This document shows positions 18,989-29,880 of a stretch of DNA of 64,000 nt, one piece after another (position 1 is the stretch's first letter; each line of letters begins with the position of its first letter). Both the position numbers and the translations under genes were made by a program. Source of the stretch: Botryococcus braunii. Its lineage: Eukaryota; Chlorophyta; Trebouxiophyceae. The stretch is from positions 63,210 to 127,209 of the forward strand of contig KV908648.1 of NCBI GenBank assembly GCA_002005505.1. The letters are read 5' to 3'. Below the pieces are notes generated by a model, which searched no databases, was not told where the DNA came from, and saw only the letters and a list, made by a program, of their open reading frames with translations.

Positions 18989-20320
18989 ATGGCTAGACGA
19001 CAAGTCGAAGAGCTGCAGGCTGCTTTGGCCGAGGCCGAGGGGCGTGAAGCGGCAATGGCTGCCGAACTGGCTGAGTTACGACAACAGGCAGAAAACGCTG
19101 AAGTTGCGGCTCAAAACCCCGCGAACCCACAGGCAAGAATCCCGACCGTTCGAACCCACTTACCGGAAAAATTCGAGGGACGCAGGGACGATCTCGAACA
19201 ATTCCTAGACGATGTGAGGTCATATTGTGAACTCACCGGTGTGCCCGCGAACCTCAGGGTTGACTACGCAGTGCGCTGCTTAGGAAAGAGCGTGAAAAAG
19301 GTGTGGTTAACAAAAAAAGCAGCTTACGTGAGGCAAAATCCAGGTGCTGTCGTGGATTTAGCTCTCTTTGGGGATCTGTTGTCTTCTGTCTATGATAACA
19401 CTGATAAGGTTGCAAAGGCAAGGGATAAACTTGATTCCGTATATCAGGGCAACGAATCAGTTGAGAAGTATGTTGAGCGCTTTACAACCTTGCTAGCAGA
19501 GGTAGAAGTCAGTGGGGACCTATCCATGGGGGAGAAAATCCATAGGTTTCGTAAAGGCCTACGTGAGGATTTAAAGAAATATTCAGCAATTAACCCTACA
19601 ACAGGCAAAGGTTTTGATGATTTGGATGCCTTGATAAGTTTACTCACACGGTACGATGCCGCGGTGGGCGGGCCCTTACAGGCAAAGAGACTGAGAACCG
19701 GCCCCGGGGGCCCTAACTCAAGCATTGCAACCGCCACCGTTGGCCAAGCACCGCACGTTGCTGGCGTCGGACAGGACTGGACAATCCCCTACTACAGTCA
19801 TGAATTTGGGATGATGGCAGCTGCACCGATGGTGGCAGCGCCAATCCAGATGGCCCATGGTTACCCTGCGCCGCTCGCCACGGTCGCCGCGATCCAAGGC
19901 GCGACTCCTTATCCCCGCAGGGATGGTTTACCTCCCGAGTATCGGAGGGACACTAGAGTTGCCTTTCCCCTCAACAGAAGCTGTTACGCGTGCAATACCC
20001 CTGGCCATGAATCTTGGTTTTGCCCACTCAAAAAACTTAGAGAGGACCCTAACGCCTATCTTAATCAACAACAGTGGGACATCTTGCAACACATTGTGAA
20101 GGCCAGACAGGAGGTAAACCAGCCTGCTCCACCAATTCCAGGTCTGGCTGGTGATTTGCTGCGGCGACGGGTAGGAGGGGGCCACAACAACTTTAGGTCC
20201 CTCGGTGTGGGAGCAGCCCCTATGCAAGGGTGGACAGCACAGGGTGGGGCCGGACGGGGACGGAGAATCAGAGGACGGGGCCGTGGACGGGGCCGGGCAA
20301 GGGGACGCGGTAGGCCATGA
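18989..20320 (+). CDS. gag: Ty3-1 Gag
   Basis: 443 codons from ATG 18989 (MARRQVEELQAALAEAEG). An in-frame GTG further upstream is a less likely start. The N-terminal 40 residues look like a coiled coil (Glu/Ala/Leu-rich). A Ty3-type capsid follows (RTHLPEKFEGRRDDLEQFL; later SVEKYVERFTTLLAEV and FRKGLREDLKKYS). There is one zinc knuckle, CYACNTPGHESWFC (about residues 330-345), and an Arg/Gly-rich tail that could bind RNA. The stop overlaps the next start as ATGA at 20317-20320, which suggests termination-reinitiation for pol. The frame is intact. Confidence 0.9.
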   Translation: MARRQVEELQAALAEAEGREAAMAAELAELRQQAENAEVAAQNPANPQARIPTVRTHLPEKFEGRRDDLEQFLDDVRSYCELTGVPANLRVDYAVRCLGKSVKKVWLTKKAAYVRQNPGAVVDLALFGDLLSSVYDNTDKVAKARDKLDSVYQGNESVEKYVERFTTLLAEVEVSGDLSMGEKIHRFRKGLREDLKKYSAINPTTGKGFDDLDALISLLTRYDAAVGGPLQAKRLRTGPGGPNSSIATATVGQAPHVAGVGQDWTIPYYSHEFGMMAAAPMVAAPIQMAHGYPAPLATVAAIQGATPYPRRDGLPPEYRRDTRVAFPLNRSCYACNTPGHESWFCPLKKLREDPNAYLNQQQWDILQHIVKARQEVNQPAPPIPGLAGDLLRRRVGGGHNNFRSLGVGAAPMQGWTAQGGAGRGRRIRGRGRGRGRARGRGRP

Positions 20321-23300
20321 GTGGAGTTAGAGAAGGAAACCTCCACACTTTTGTTCCTTGGGAATCTTTTCATTCTTCTATCGAGCAACGTTGTTCTGAG
20401 TTTTTGCATTGTTCTTTTTCTAGAGGCCCCTTTGACAATACCCTACCCGATGGAACGTCTAAACCGACATTTGTTGCAGTACCTATAGGTAAAGCGGAGG
20501 ACACCTTATCCACTTTCGCTCGTGAGCAACAAGCAAATAAACATTTAAGTGCTTGTTTTCTAATGGGTAGTAAAGTGGCGAAATCCAAGGCAGTGTACCC
20601 ATGGCTAAAAGGCATGAGAGTTATCCTGCAAGGTACCAAGGGACCTGATGTCCCCTACTCCTATGTAGTTTACCATGCCGGACCCAAATTTAGCGTATCT
20701 TTTGCTCAAGCTTTTTCAAATAGGCATTTAGCAATGCTTTTTCATGTTAACTGTACTGGTGTGAAGGGCGTCGCTTTAGTCGATACCGGGGCGACGCACT
20801 CGTTCGTCAGACATGACTTCCTAGCTACTCTCGGAGTGAGGCTGTCAAAGAAGTGTGTGGATGTCCAGCTTGCAGATGGGCAGACCATGCGCTCGGCGGG
20901 GACAGCTAAGCTCAGGGTGCACTTATCTCAAACAGAGGGATTTCATTGTCTGCGAAACTCTGTTGGATGGGGTGGACTTAATCCTTGGTGAGGATTTTCT
21001 GAAAGAAAGAAAAGCGTTAATTGACTACAATCATGGCGCAGTTCATCTTAAACCGCCTCATTCCTCACACTACATTACACTCCTCAACCCGCTGCCCCCT
21101 AGTGAAAGAGGTACCTTACCGGCGCAAAAAGTAAATGTTATAAGTGAGGGTCAAGCTAGGCGGGCTATGCGAAAGGGTTGTCCAGGGTTTTGGGGGGTTG
21201 TGCGAGAGGCAAGGAGTGGACAGGACTCAGTTTGTGCAACACACTATCTCCATAGGGTTGCAGTGGCAACTACAGAGGGGGATAATCCTTGGGACGAAGA
21301 CAGCGGAGCCACCGGCCTAGATTTAAACGAAAACTCCCGGCGTGTTATTGAGGGTATGACTGACAAGCCACAAGACTTGAAGCAATTGTTGTTAGAGTTT
21401 TTGGATGTTTTTCCAGAGAAATTGCCAGATTTACCTCCAGACAGGGGCATCTTGCACACTATACCTATGACACCCGGCCATACGCCGCCCTGTCGCCCCA
21501 CTTATAGGTTGGCTGAACCAGAAGTGGCGGAGTGTCGGAGGCAGGTTGAGGAATTACTAGCACAGGGTTTCATCAGGCCGAGTGCATCACCGTATGGTAG
21601 CCCCATATTGTTTGTGAGAAAGAAAGACGGAACATTCCGAATGGTTATAGATTACAGGGCAGTTAATAACTTAACAAGGAAGGACAAATATCCGTTGCCA
21701 CGGATAGACGATCTTCTGGACAAGCTGCAGGGTTCAAAGTTCTTTACCTCTTTTGATCTCTTGTCAGGTTACCATCAAGTGCGATTACATGAATCTGATG
21801 TTCCGCTTTTAGAACACCCTTAGGTTCATTTGAATTTTTGGTGCTTCCTTTTGGTCTCACGAATGCTCCCTCCACGTTTCAGAGACTGATGAACAGTGTG
21901 TTTCATGATTTTATTCGAGAGGGTTTTGTTGTGGTTTACCTAGATGATTTGTTGGTATACAGCAAGTCCAGGGAACAGCACTTAGAGCACTTAACTCGCA
22001 TCCTTACTCGGCTGAGAGAGGAAAAACTTTATGCAAAATTATCCAAGTGTGAGTTTTTTGCTGACGAGTTGCGGTATTTGGGACATGTCGTGGGGCGCGA
22101 CGGCATCAAAGTTGACCCTGCCAAAGTTCGGACTATTGTGGACTGGCCAACACCCACGGGGAGCACGCACGTACGACAATTCTTGGGACTAGCCAACTAC
22201 TTCCGCAAGTTCGTCCCGGGTTACAGTACGCTTGCGGCCCCCTTAACCCGGCTCACTGGCAAAGTTCCTTGGACGTGGGGAGAAGCTGAAGAGCACGCGT
22301 TTCAAAGTTTAAAAGAAACTTTGTCCAATGCTCCTGTACTAGCACTCCCAGACAGTAGCAAGCCTTTTAAAGTGATCTCAGATGCCAGTGACTATGGGGT
22401 GGGTGCAGTACTATTGCAAGAAGGTAGACCTGTAGCATACTTCAGTAAAAAGCTTAGTAATGCCGAACGCAATTATTCCACAACTGAGAAAGAGCTTGCA
22501 GGTGTGTTGTATGCCCTCAAGGAGTGGAGGTGTTACTTATTAGGGCAAACTTTCACAGTTGTTACGGACCATCTATCATCGCGCGAATAGTTTTTTGCAA
22601 ACCCAAACCCTACTCTCACCCAGACGGGCGCGCTGGGCGGAGTTTCTACAGTTATTCGACATCCAATGGGAATATGCGCCGGGATCCACTAACCCTGCTG
22701 ACCCATTGTCTAGGAGTCCTCACTTAGCCGGGGCCCACGTCCGAGCCCTAGCTCGGGCCCAGGCTGGGGTTCAGGCGTCGGTTCAGGCTAGGGCAGGGCC
22801 CCTGGGGGAGCACTCTCCCCCGGTCGGAGTAGGAGCGATGGGGGTTGGGGAGGCTGCAGACTCCACCACCCTACCCACGCCGATGGACGGGTTGAGGGGA
22901 TGGGGAAGGGTTTTAAGTGAGGCATATGAGATAGATGATTGGCTCCATCGTAAACAAAATCGCCGCAAGTTAAGCTTCCATAGTGGCTTGTGGAAGCGCG
23001 GTGCGCGCATTTACGTTCCCTCCCACCATATGAGTTCTGACGGTGTCGAACGTAACCTTCGTAGAGAAATCCTGGAAAATTTGCATGGACCACCTATAGT
23101 TGGTCATCCAGGCAGGGACAGGACCCTCGAATTAATTCAACGTTCCTGGTGGTGGCCAGGGATGGCCGCAGATGTGGCTGACTTTGTGGCCCAATGTGAC
23201 TCGTGTCAGCGTGTCAAAGCCCCAGCACACTTACCTGCAGGGTTACTACACCCTCTAGAAATACCTGACAGAAAGTGGCAATCAATGTCTATGGACCTAA

Positions 23301-24451
23301 TCACTGGACTGCCAAGAACTAAGGAAGGATATGACGCTATCTGGGTTGCTGTTGATAGGTTGTCAAAGTATGCGCACTTCGCTCCGACGACCACTGACGC
23401 AAGTGCAGAAGTGATAGCTCAACTGTTACGGACCCGGGTTTTCACCTTGCATGGGTTTCCCACTCACATTGTATCTGACAGAGATCCTAGGTGGGTGGGT
23501 CGCTTCTGTCAAGAGCTCTTTCGGTTGACCGGTTGTCGCTCTGCGCTATCTACAGCGTTTCATCCGCAGACCGACGGTCAAACGGAACGAATTAATAGGA
23601 TTTTGGAGGATTATTTGCGTCATTACGTCACTGGAAGACACAACGACTGGGATAAACATTTGTGTGAGGCTGAATTTTCTTACAACAACACTTTTCAGCA
23701 ATCAATCAATACTACTCCATTTAGGTTGACTTTCGGTCAGGATCCCACGATTCCCTTCCAGGAAGTCTATGAAGGTGTGACATCTTCTGTACGTGAGTAT
23801 GTACCGGCAGCAGCAGAGTTTGTACGAAGGATGAGATGGGATCTAGAAAGAGCGCGGACATGTCTCAAAGCTGCGCAGGACCGCATGAAGGCATATGCGG
23901 ACGCGAGGAGAAAAGATGCTCCTATTTTAAAAATAGGCCAACCTGTCCTCCTCTCAACAAAGAATCTGAAATTCAAGCATACTCGGACAAGAAAACTCTT
24001 ACCTCGGTTTATTGGGCCTTTTCCCATCGTCCAGGAGGTATCATCGGTAGCTTTCAGAATTAGGCTTCCAAAAACTCTGAGGGTTCATGATGTCTTCCAT
24101 GTTTCTATGCTTAAGCCTTATAAGGAAGGTGGGACGGTACAACCTCCTCCTCTACCTGAGATTATTGATGGAGAAGAGGAGTATGAGGTCGAGGCTGTGC
24201 TAGCTCATAGGGAACGAAAGTTACGAGGTCGAAAAACTGCGCGAGAATATCTTGTAAAGTGGACCGGGTATCAGGATATTCATAATACTTGGGAGCCAGA
24301 GGATAACTTAGAACACGCCAGGGCGGCGTTACAGCGGTACTGGGATTTAACCACGGAGCACAGGCCGGAACAAAAAGAAAAGGTGGACAAGAAACGTAAA
24401 GGACGTGGTAAAAATGCTAAGAAGCAGCGGAAGCGCGCTAGGCGCGCTTAG
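20317..24451 (+). pseudogene. pol: Ty3-1 Pol with chromodomain, three frameshifts
   Basis: The start codon shares ATGA with the gag stop. Order: aspartic protease LVDTGATHSFV (about 20780); RT ([22 protein letters not shown] at about 21940); RNase H (SDASDYGVGAVL, about 22380); integrase zinc domain (GHPGRDRTLELIQRSWWWPG with CDSCQ, 23100-23215); core with MDLITGLP, SDRDPRW and TDGQTERINR (23290-23600); chromodomain with EYEVEAVLAHRERK and YLVKWTGYQDIHNTWEPEDN (about 24180-24330); and a Lys/Arg-rich end. The frame shifts near 20940, near 21800 (just before the FEFLVLPFGLTNAPSTF motif) and near 22575 (a 7-base gain near the H of VVTDH). Domain order is that of chromoviruses. As written the sequence cannot make a full Pol, unless the indels are assembly errors. 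Confidence 0.92.
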
Positions 24452-25041
24452 TGCTCTGGCAGGTCGGGTCGGCCCCTCGGTGCGTCCTTGGGCCACCTTG
24501 GAAGCTCTAAGCTTGGCCCTTAGAGTGTACCCTGGGGGTATCCCAGTACTAGAGCGCACTCGGATGAATAGGACGTAAGCGGGGTAGAATGTCTACCTCG
24601 GGTGCGTGCGGTGATGACCGCTCACCCTGGACAGGACTCGTCGAGGTAGGGTGTCGTCTACCTCGGGTGCGTGCGGTGCTGACTGCTCACCCTTGTCAGG
24701 TTTCGGACGTCAATCATGTAATGTCGCGACATCCGTGCTAGCTCGCGCTGTAGCGTAACGCCCGACGCAGATGGGTGGCCCCACTGCCGTTGGGTAGAAT
24801 TCCTATTGGACAGGACGGGCGAATTCATGTATGGACGGGACAGACTTTACATTGTTAGACGGACAGGGCTGGACAAGACAGGACAGGGCAGGGGTCTGGC
24901 ATTGGGCTGGGGACGCCAGACTAGTACCCGCGGACAGGACGTGACAGGACCGTACCTCTGCCAAGTGTGTTAGGTGCGTAGTGTAGTTGTTTAGAGTGAG
25001 TCTCCCTCTTGGCCGTGACGTCCAAGCTAAGGGGGGGAGGG
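24452..25041 (+). other. Ty3-1 3' untranslated region with PPT
   Basis: 590 bases after pol with no ORF of note. There is a short repeat of about 30 bases around GTCTACCTCGGGTGCGTGCGGTG (seen at 24590 and 24657). A stem CTTGG/CCAAG (25008-25012 with 25022-25026, inner CG/CG pair) precedes the PPT AAGGGGGGGAGGG (25029-25041), which abuts the 3' LTR. Confidence 0.75.
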
Positions 25042-25338
25042 TGTAACAGGAATAGTCGCGTGTTATAGGAAAATGACCGGACCACGAGGATTTGGACCTC
25101 CATAAAGGTCCCTTCGTGAGTTATGGTCCTCCACGCCAAGAAGTGGCTGCTTCACGCGCCAAGGGAGTGACCCCTTACTTGACAAGGCGCATTGGCGATG
25201 GAGACGGGGACACTTAGAACAGGATAGAATAAGGCTTTGGCAGAGGAAGGACCGGGCCGGACTGGACGGGTACTGAGGTGGAGCCCAAACAACTTGTAAC
25301 CATTGTTTTCGCATCCTTTGGCCGTTTCTACTGTATCA
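25042..25338 (+). repeat. Ty3-1 3' LTR
   Basis: 297 bp, no difference seen from 18476-18772. Followed by duplication GTTGT and the resumed cop2 reading frame. Confidence 0.95.
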
Positions 25339-25343
25339 GTTGT

Positions 25344-25975
25344 ACATTGCAAATACCACCAGGCCTGATATTTCACAGGCTGTGGGAGTGCTTTCCAGGT
25401 ACAGGATTACCCCTACTACTGCTCACTGGAATGAAGCCATCAGAGTGTTGAAATATCTGAAGGCAACCAGAGATCTCGTTTTGGTCCTTGGAGGGAAGGA
25501 CACAGAGCTTGAGGGTTTTGTTGATGCAGATTATGGTGGGGATCAAGATCATCGATTTTCCACTACAGGGTATGTAATCAGAGTGTTTGGTGGAGCTGTA
25601 GTTTGGGGGAGCAAGAAGTAGTCTGCAGTTACCACATCCACTGTAGAAGCTGAGTTCATGGCAGCAAGTGCAGCTGTCAAAGAGGCCAATTGGATGAAGG
25701 GATTCCTTGAGGAAATTGGGATTTCCCCATGGATTGTCAAGATTCACTGTGATAATCAGGGATGCATCAATCATCTCAGAAATCCAGTGTTCTCTAAGCA
25801 TACCAAGCATATCGCTATCAGCTTCCACTTTGCACGGGAAGCTATTGCATTGGGTCAAGTTGATGTGAAATACGTTCCTTCTGCAAGGAATGTGGCAGAT
25901 ATATTCACGAAGCCTTTAACAAGGCAGGTATTTCAAGGACATCGTGAGGCTCTGGGTTTGGCCAAGTTTTTGTGA
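25344..25975 (+). pseudogene. cop2 RT end and RNase H
   Basis: Continues cop2 pol after Ty3-1: YIANTTRPDISQAVGVLSRY, then RNase H (FVDADYGGDQDHRF, VEAEFMAASAAVKE, CDNQGCINHL) and the terminal FTKPLTRQVFQGHREALGLAKFL before the stop at 25975. One in-frame stop, TAG at 25619-25621, sits where cop1 and cop3 have Gln (KKQ), so CAG became TAG. There is no frameshift. Confidence 0.92.
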
Positions 25976-25982
25976 GGAAAAG

Positions 25983-25993
25983 GCAAGGGGAAG
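25983..25993 (+). promoter_or_regulatory. cop2 PPT
   Basis: GCAAGGGGAAG immediately before the 3' LTR, the same core as in cop1, cop3, cop4 and cop7. Confidence 0.85.
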
Positions 25994-26722
25994 TGTTATA
26001 ATAGTGACTAAACATTTTGGTGCCTTTCCCTCAGAAGAGTAATAGTGGCCAGATCAGCTCCAATTACCAGTGAGACAACTTATTAAAAAGAGTAATAGGT
26101 GGCAGAACCTAGAAGTTCTGCCAGAACCAATCTAGACCAATTGCACGTTAATAAGGGAGGATGAGGTAATCAGACACGGTTTGCTCGAAAGGATACATGC
26201 TCCTGGCTCGAAGGGTTGAGGCACTTGATTGGGACATCAAAAGCACTTCGGGTGTTTGCTACTTCACTGTTGCCAGTCAAGTCATCTCATTCACAGTCGA
26301 CACTGCTTGTTACTCGACACACAACAAGAGTGTCGCCGGGCTAAACACCCTCGTGCCGGGTCATACAGGTAAACTGCTGTTAGGACATCACATGCACAAG
26401 AACAATGGATTAGGAAAGGGTCTAGATAATGTGTAATAGAAAGGTGCTACTGCTTAGCTCATCGGACATCAGTAATGCAGACTATCAGTAACTTCGTAGA
26501 TAGAGTAGTTTGAATTGCTGAGTGATGAGAGAGAGCAATAAGCATTGTAAGACTTGATTGGGACATCAAAAGCACTTCGGGTGTTTGCTACTTCACTGTT
26601 GCCAGTCAAGTCATCTCATTCACAGTCGACACTGCTTGTTACTCGACACACAACAAGAGTGTCGCCGGGCTAAACACCCTCGTGCCGGGTCATACAGGGA
26701 ACGCCGAACTCAGAAGTTTACA
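25994..26722 (+). repeat. cop2 3' LTR with doubled R
   Basis: 729 bp matching 5288-6016 with about 7 differences. It has the same architecture: R copy 1, donor-like GTAAAC, spacer ending CATTGTAAG, R copy 2, 25-base tail ending TTTACA. Followed by target duplication ACAAT. Confidence 0.93.
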
Positions 26723-26727
26723 ACAAT

Positions 26728-27007
26728 CAAGTCTCCCAAACAGCTAAGGGACGGAGTCTTGATTGAGTATAGGAAGGTACTTGCTTTCAGCCGTCAGGAG
26801 CTTATCCGTGTGTAGATGCTCATTGACAGATCAACATGTAACGGAACTGGTTTGGAAAGATACTGGGCACATAAGGATGCCAGTCTTGTTCATGCAGTTG
26901 CATGTGTCTAAAGAGCAGACAGTCGTCAAGGACTGTAGCTGGAGAGGCACGAACTTACGACCTGTCTGCTTGCTTACAGGATACGCCACTGCCCATAACC
27001 TTTTACA
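26728..27007 (+). repeat. cop3 5' LTR, second segment
   Basis: Continues the LTR cut by cop2: the rest of the spacer, ending ACATGTAAC (26836-26842), R copy 2 (26845-26979, 135 bp) ending TTACAG, and tail to TTTTACA at 27007. Confidence 0.92.
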
Positions 27008-27020
27008 GGTTATGGGCCCA
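27008..27020 (+). promoter_or_regulatory. cop3 primer-binding site
   Basis: GGTTATGGGCCCA directly after the LTR, half-tRNA-iMet type. The preceding tail contains CCCATAACC (26992-27000), the reverse complement of the start of the site, so the leader RNA can fold the primer site into a hairpin. cop4 and cop5 share this. Confidence 0.85.
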
Positions 27021-27420
27021 CGCCCTTCCAGCTGAGCCAAGGGCAGACAGGAGTGCGTGGCATCATCGGATGCATCTGTACTGGGTTTTCCACGGACTCG
27101 CCTGACGGCAAGAAGAAGTAAAAAAGGAACAACTGGATATTCACTCAGAAGGCCTACCGACAGAGTCTTCAATATCTTGGGAAGTTTTTTTTTCGTGAAG
27201 TGACCTGAGATTATCACCCGTCGTCGTTGTCGTGAGACCGTCAGTAGGTCCGGGTGGGCAAGCAATTGAATTGCTGAAGAATATTTTGCATATCTTGCAT
27301 ATTAAGGGTACATGCTAGACCTCGAAAGGGTGGAATACTTGAAAGTGCTGTGGTGTACTCCGGAAGGGTATACTTAAACCAGCTATGTCAGGCTGAACGC
27401 TGTGAGAGCAAGTGAAGTGT

Positions 27421-28719
27421 ATGACCAGACCTCAAACTCGTTCCCAAAGCAAGGTTTCTGAAAGTAATTCCAGCAGTACAGAGACTATGGCAACACCAGC
27501 AGGAGGCAGCACGGCCTCCTCAGGAGCTGGACAGTCAGGACAGACCACTGGAGGCACTGCAGCCAGCTCGTATGCATACACGATGAACTCCTCCAATCCC
27601 AAGATGTCTACACAGCTGAAGGCTGATCGCACAAATTTCAGGGCCTGGCGTGAAGAGCTGGAGTCCTGCGCAAGGCAAAAAGGAGCAATGGGAGCGCTGG
27701 AGACAGCTATGCCTAAGACCGCAGAGAACGCAGCAGTAAAACATTTCATTTTGCAGTCTGTCCCGTCCATGTGGCACGACGAAGTCAAACAGCGGGGGAG
27801 CGCTTTTGACTTCATTCAGTGGATGGCAGACCGCTGCACTGGAGGAAAGGACAGGGAAATCAACGAGAAGTGGATCAAGGGGCTCAAACAAGGCATGGTA
27901 AAGGGAGAGACAGTGCAAGAATGGTGCCACCGAGTCATCAGTATTGCCGCCTGCCTGGAGGCCAATAACCATCAGCTGAGCGACCGCCAGATCTGCAGGT
28001 ATATGTATAAGGGACTACCTGCAGTCTTGCAGAACGACGCTTGGGCAATTACCTCCGCCAAGTCAGACCCCTACAACATGCTGGAGACGATTCTCACTGC
28101 CATTGAGAACTTGGAGTACCAGGATATCCCGCTGGCAGAGTCAGTGCAAGTCACAGCATCAGCTGCAGCAGTTATGGCAGCAGCAGCAGGAGCCGTGCCA
28201 GCTCAGGGTGGAATCCCTGGGCCTCCCCAAGGCGCTGGAGCTGCACCGGGCGCTGGAGCAGCACCAGGAGTGGGAGCTGGAGCACCTGCTGATGGTCAGG
28301 CCCCCCATGGCCCTTCAGCTCACAACGCTGGAGGCAGGGGGCGAGGGTCTGGACGTGGCAGGAGGCAAAAGGAGGAACTGGCGTGTCGCTTCTGCAACGA
28401 GACGGGATTTTTCTGGAGAGAGTGCCTGGAACTGAAGAGGCTGCAAGCTCTACGTGGCACAATGCAAGCTGCAAGTGCGGGCCCAGCTGCGTGGTGGGGC
28501 ACTGGAGCTCCTCAGCAACAAGCCAGCTGGTGGGATGCTGGCCAGTCCAGAGGAGGCCCTCCCGTGGCACCCTCACATGCTCCTGGATCTGTGTCCACTA
28601 TCTTCCCCTTCTTCCCAGGCTGGCATCTCCCACCACCACCTCCTCCAGGTGCTGGTGAGCCTATGTTCGTTTCGTTAAATGTGCTTACCCCTACGTCTCA
28701 TGGGGCTTTCAGTACCTAA
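27421..28719 (+). pseudogene. gag: cop3 gag, ending at a deletion junction
   Basis: ATG at 27421 (MTRPQTRSQSKVSE). Copia capsid (DRTNFRAWREELESC; FILQSVPSMWHDEVKQRG; KQGMVKGETVQEWCHRV), Ala/Gly/Pro-rich linker, zinc knuckle CRFCNETGFFWREC (about 28384; the knuckle His of cop4, CNRTGHFWRKC, is Phe here), then a Pro-rich stretch and NVLTPTSHGAFST. The frame then hits TAA (28717-28719) at the junction of a deletion that removed the protease and the N-terminal half of integrase, roughly 0.9 kb judging by cop1. cop4 and cop5 lack an in-frame AUG at this place (a one-base difference), so the true gag start of the family is uncertain. Confidence 0.85.
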
Positions 28720-29595
28720 ATGGAGACCTCAGCTCCATCCACGCCTCAGCAAAATGGACTTGCTGAGCGCATGAATCGGACTCTGAAGGAGCGCACAAGG
28801 ACCCTGTTGGTGCACGCTGCAGCAGACCCTTCCTTGTGGAAGGAGGCACTGGAGTCTGCCACCCTGCTGTACAACGTGGGCCCCACCACAGGCAGGCCTC
28901 TGACCCCTACTGAGATGTTCTATGGGGTAAAGCCTGATGTTGCTTCCTTGCGCACATGGGGCTGTGTGGCACATGTTCACATTCCCCCAGGTCAGCGGTC
29001 TGTATTTGGACCAAAGACCATTCCAGGCATGTTCACTGGGTATTGCCCACAGTCCAAGGCCTATCGAGTGTACGTAGGCAATGGTGTATGGAAAGAGAGC
29101 AGGGATGTTACATTCCTTGAGCATTTGAGAGGAGGGGAGAGAGTGGGTATGTCTAAGGTGCAACCTGGATCCTCTCAATGGCTCTCAGGAGCGTCCTCGC
29201 AGGGCAGGGGAGGCAATTCCAATGTCCCCAGCTCACCAACAGCCATTCCCGTGAATTTTTGGGAAGCAGAGGATGACCCAGTGGTGGAGTGCAAGCCCAC
29301 TGGATCTCCTGCTACCACTGCCAGCTCTCCAGAGGATCACAGCAGGCTGAGGAGCTCAGTCGGACCTGTGGCTGGAGCCCCCAGCAGCCAGGATGGTTCC
29401 CCTGCCACTTCAGAGACCTCACAGCAGTCATGGTCAGTGCTGGGCCATCTTCAAAATTTAGCTCGGGGGGGTGCTGAAACGCACTCGCAGCTGGACAAAC
29501 TGCAGAAGATGCAGGAGGGGGTCAGGTTCCAGGGGAAGTCTCAACATATTCTTCCCCCAGGAACCACCCTCACAAGGGATCAGCGTTATGAACAG
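28720..29595 (+). pseudogene. cop3 integrase C-terminal half and linker
   Basis: After the deletion, the frame (same phase as gag) encodes TPQQNGLAERMNRTLKERTR with the last catalytic Glu, the C-terminal integrase region (GVKPDVASLRTWGCVAHVHI; FTGYCPQSKAYRVYVGNGVW) and a Ser/Thr-rich linker. It is interrupted at 29595 by Ty3-2 in the RYEQ/RQARR stretch. It carries no stop in this part. Confidence 0.88.
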
Positions 29596-29799
29596 TGTAA
29601 TAGGTGTTTTGGTCCCTAGCGGTTTGGTAGCGCGTGTACGCGTTGTAGGTGTCTCGAATGTGCCCCTAATGTCGCGAGCATAAGGAACGAGAAGAAGACA
29701 CAAGAGAAGATAGAGCATGAGGCGGATGCCGTCTGTTTGTAACAGACTCTTATTGCTATTTCTTGGTCTCCGTGCCATTGTGTGATTTTCCCTGTTACA
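29596..29799 (+). repeat. Ty3-2 5' LTR
   Basis: Begins TGTAATAGGTG and ends CCCTGTTACA. TGTAA is at 29738-29742, 57 bases before the end. Primer site TGGTATCGGCGA starts at 29804, four bases past the LTR. Confidence 0.93.
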
Positions 29800-29880
29800 T
29801 TTCTGGTATCGGCGACTGGTTGCCGATCGTCGGATTGTAGTCGACCTTTGTGCGTTTTGTTTTGTCTTTCCGTTTCAATC

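Larger units (their letters stand above)
18476..25338 (+). mobile_element. Ty3-1: chromodomain Ty3/gypsy element (chromovirus type)
   Basis: 6,863 bp. The 297-bp LTRs (18476-18772 and 25042-25338) look identical. The target duplication is GTTGT (18471-18475 and 25339-25343), inside cop2 RT. It has gag, a separate pol, a C-terminal chromodomain, and a PPT preceded by a hairpin. Although the LTRs look unchanged, pol has three frameshifts. Confidence 0.95.
5288..26722 (+). mobile_element. cop2: Ty1/copia element nested in cop3
   Basis: 729-bp LTRs at 5288-6016 and 25994-26722 and a 5-bp target duplication ACAAT (5283-5287 and 26723-26727). The order is LTR, primer site, leader ORF, gag-pol, PPT, LTR. 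It is interrupted by cop1 in the leader ORF and by Ty3-1 in RT. The two LTRs differ at about 7 positions by eye (about 1%), so it is older than its two guests, whose LTR pairs look identical. Confidence 0.93.

Noticed and set aside
13864..25975. Alternative genetic code (TAA/TAG as Gln, as in some ulvophyte algae)
   Set aside because: Two of the cop2 stops are TGA, and the intact cop1 frame of 1,714 codons contains no internal stop; ordinary decay explains them.
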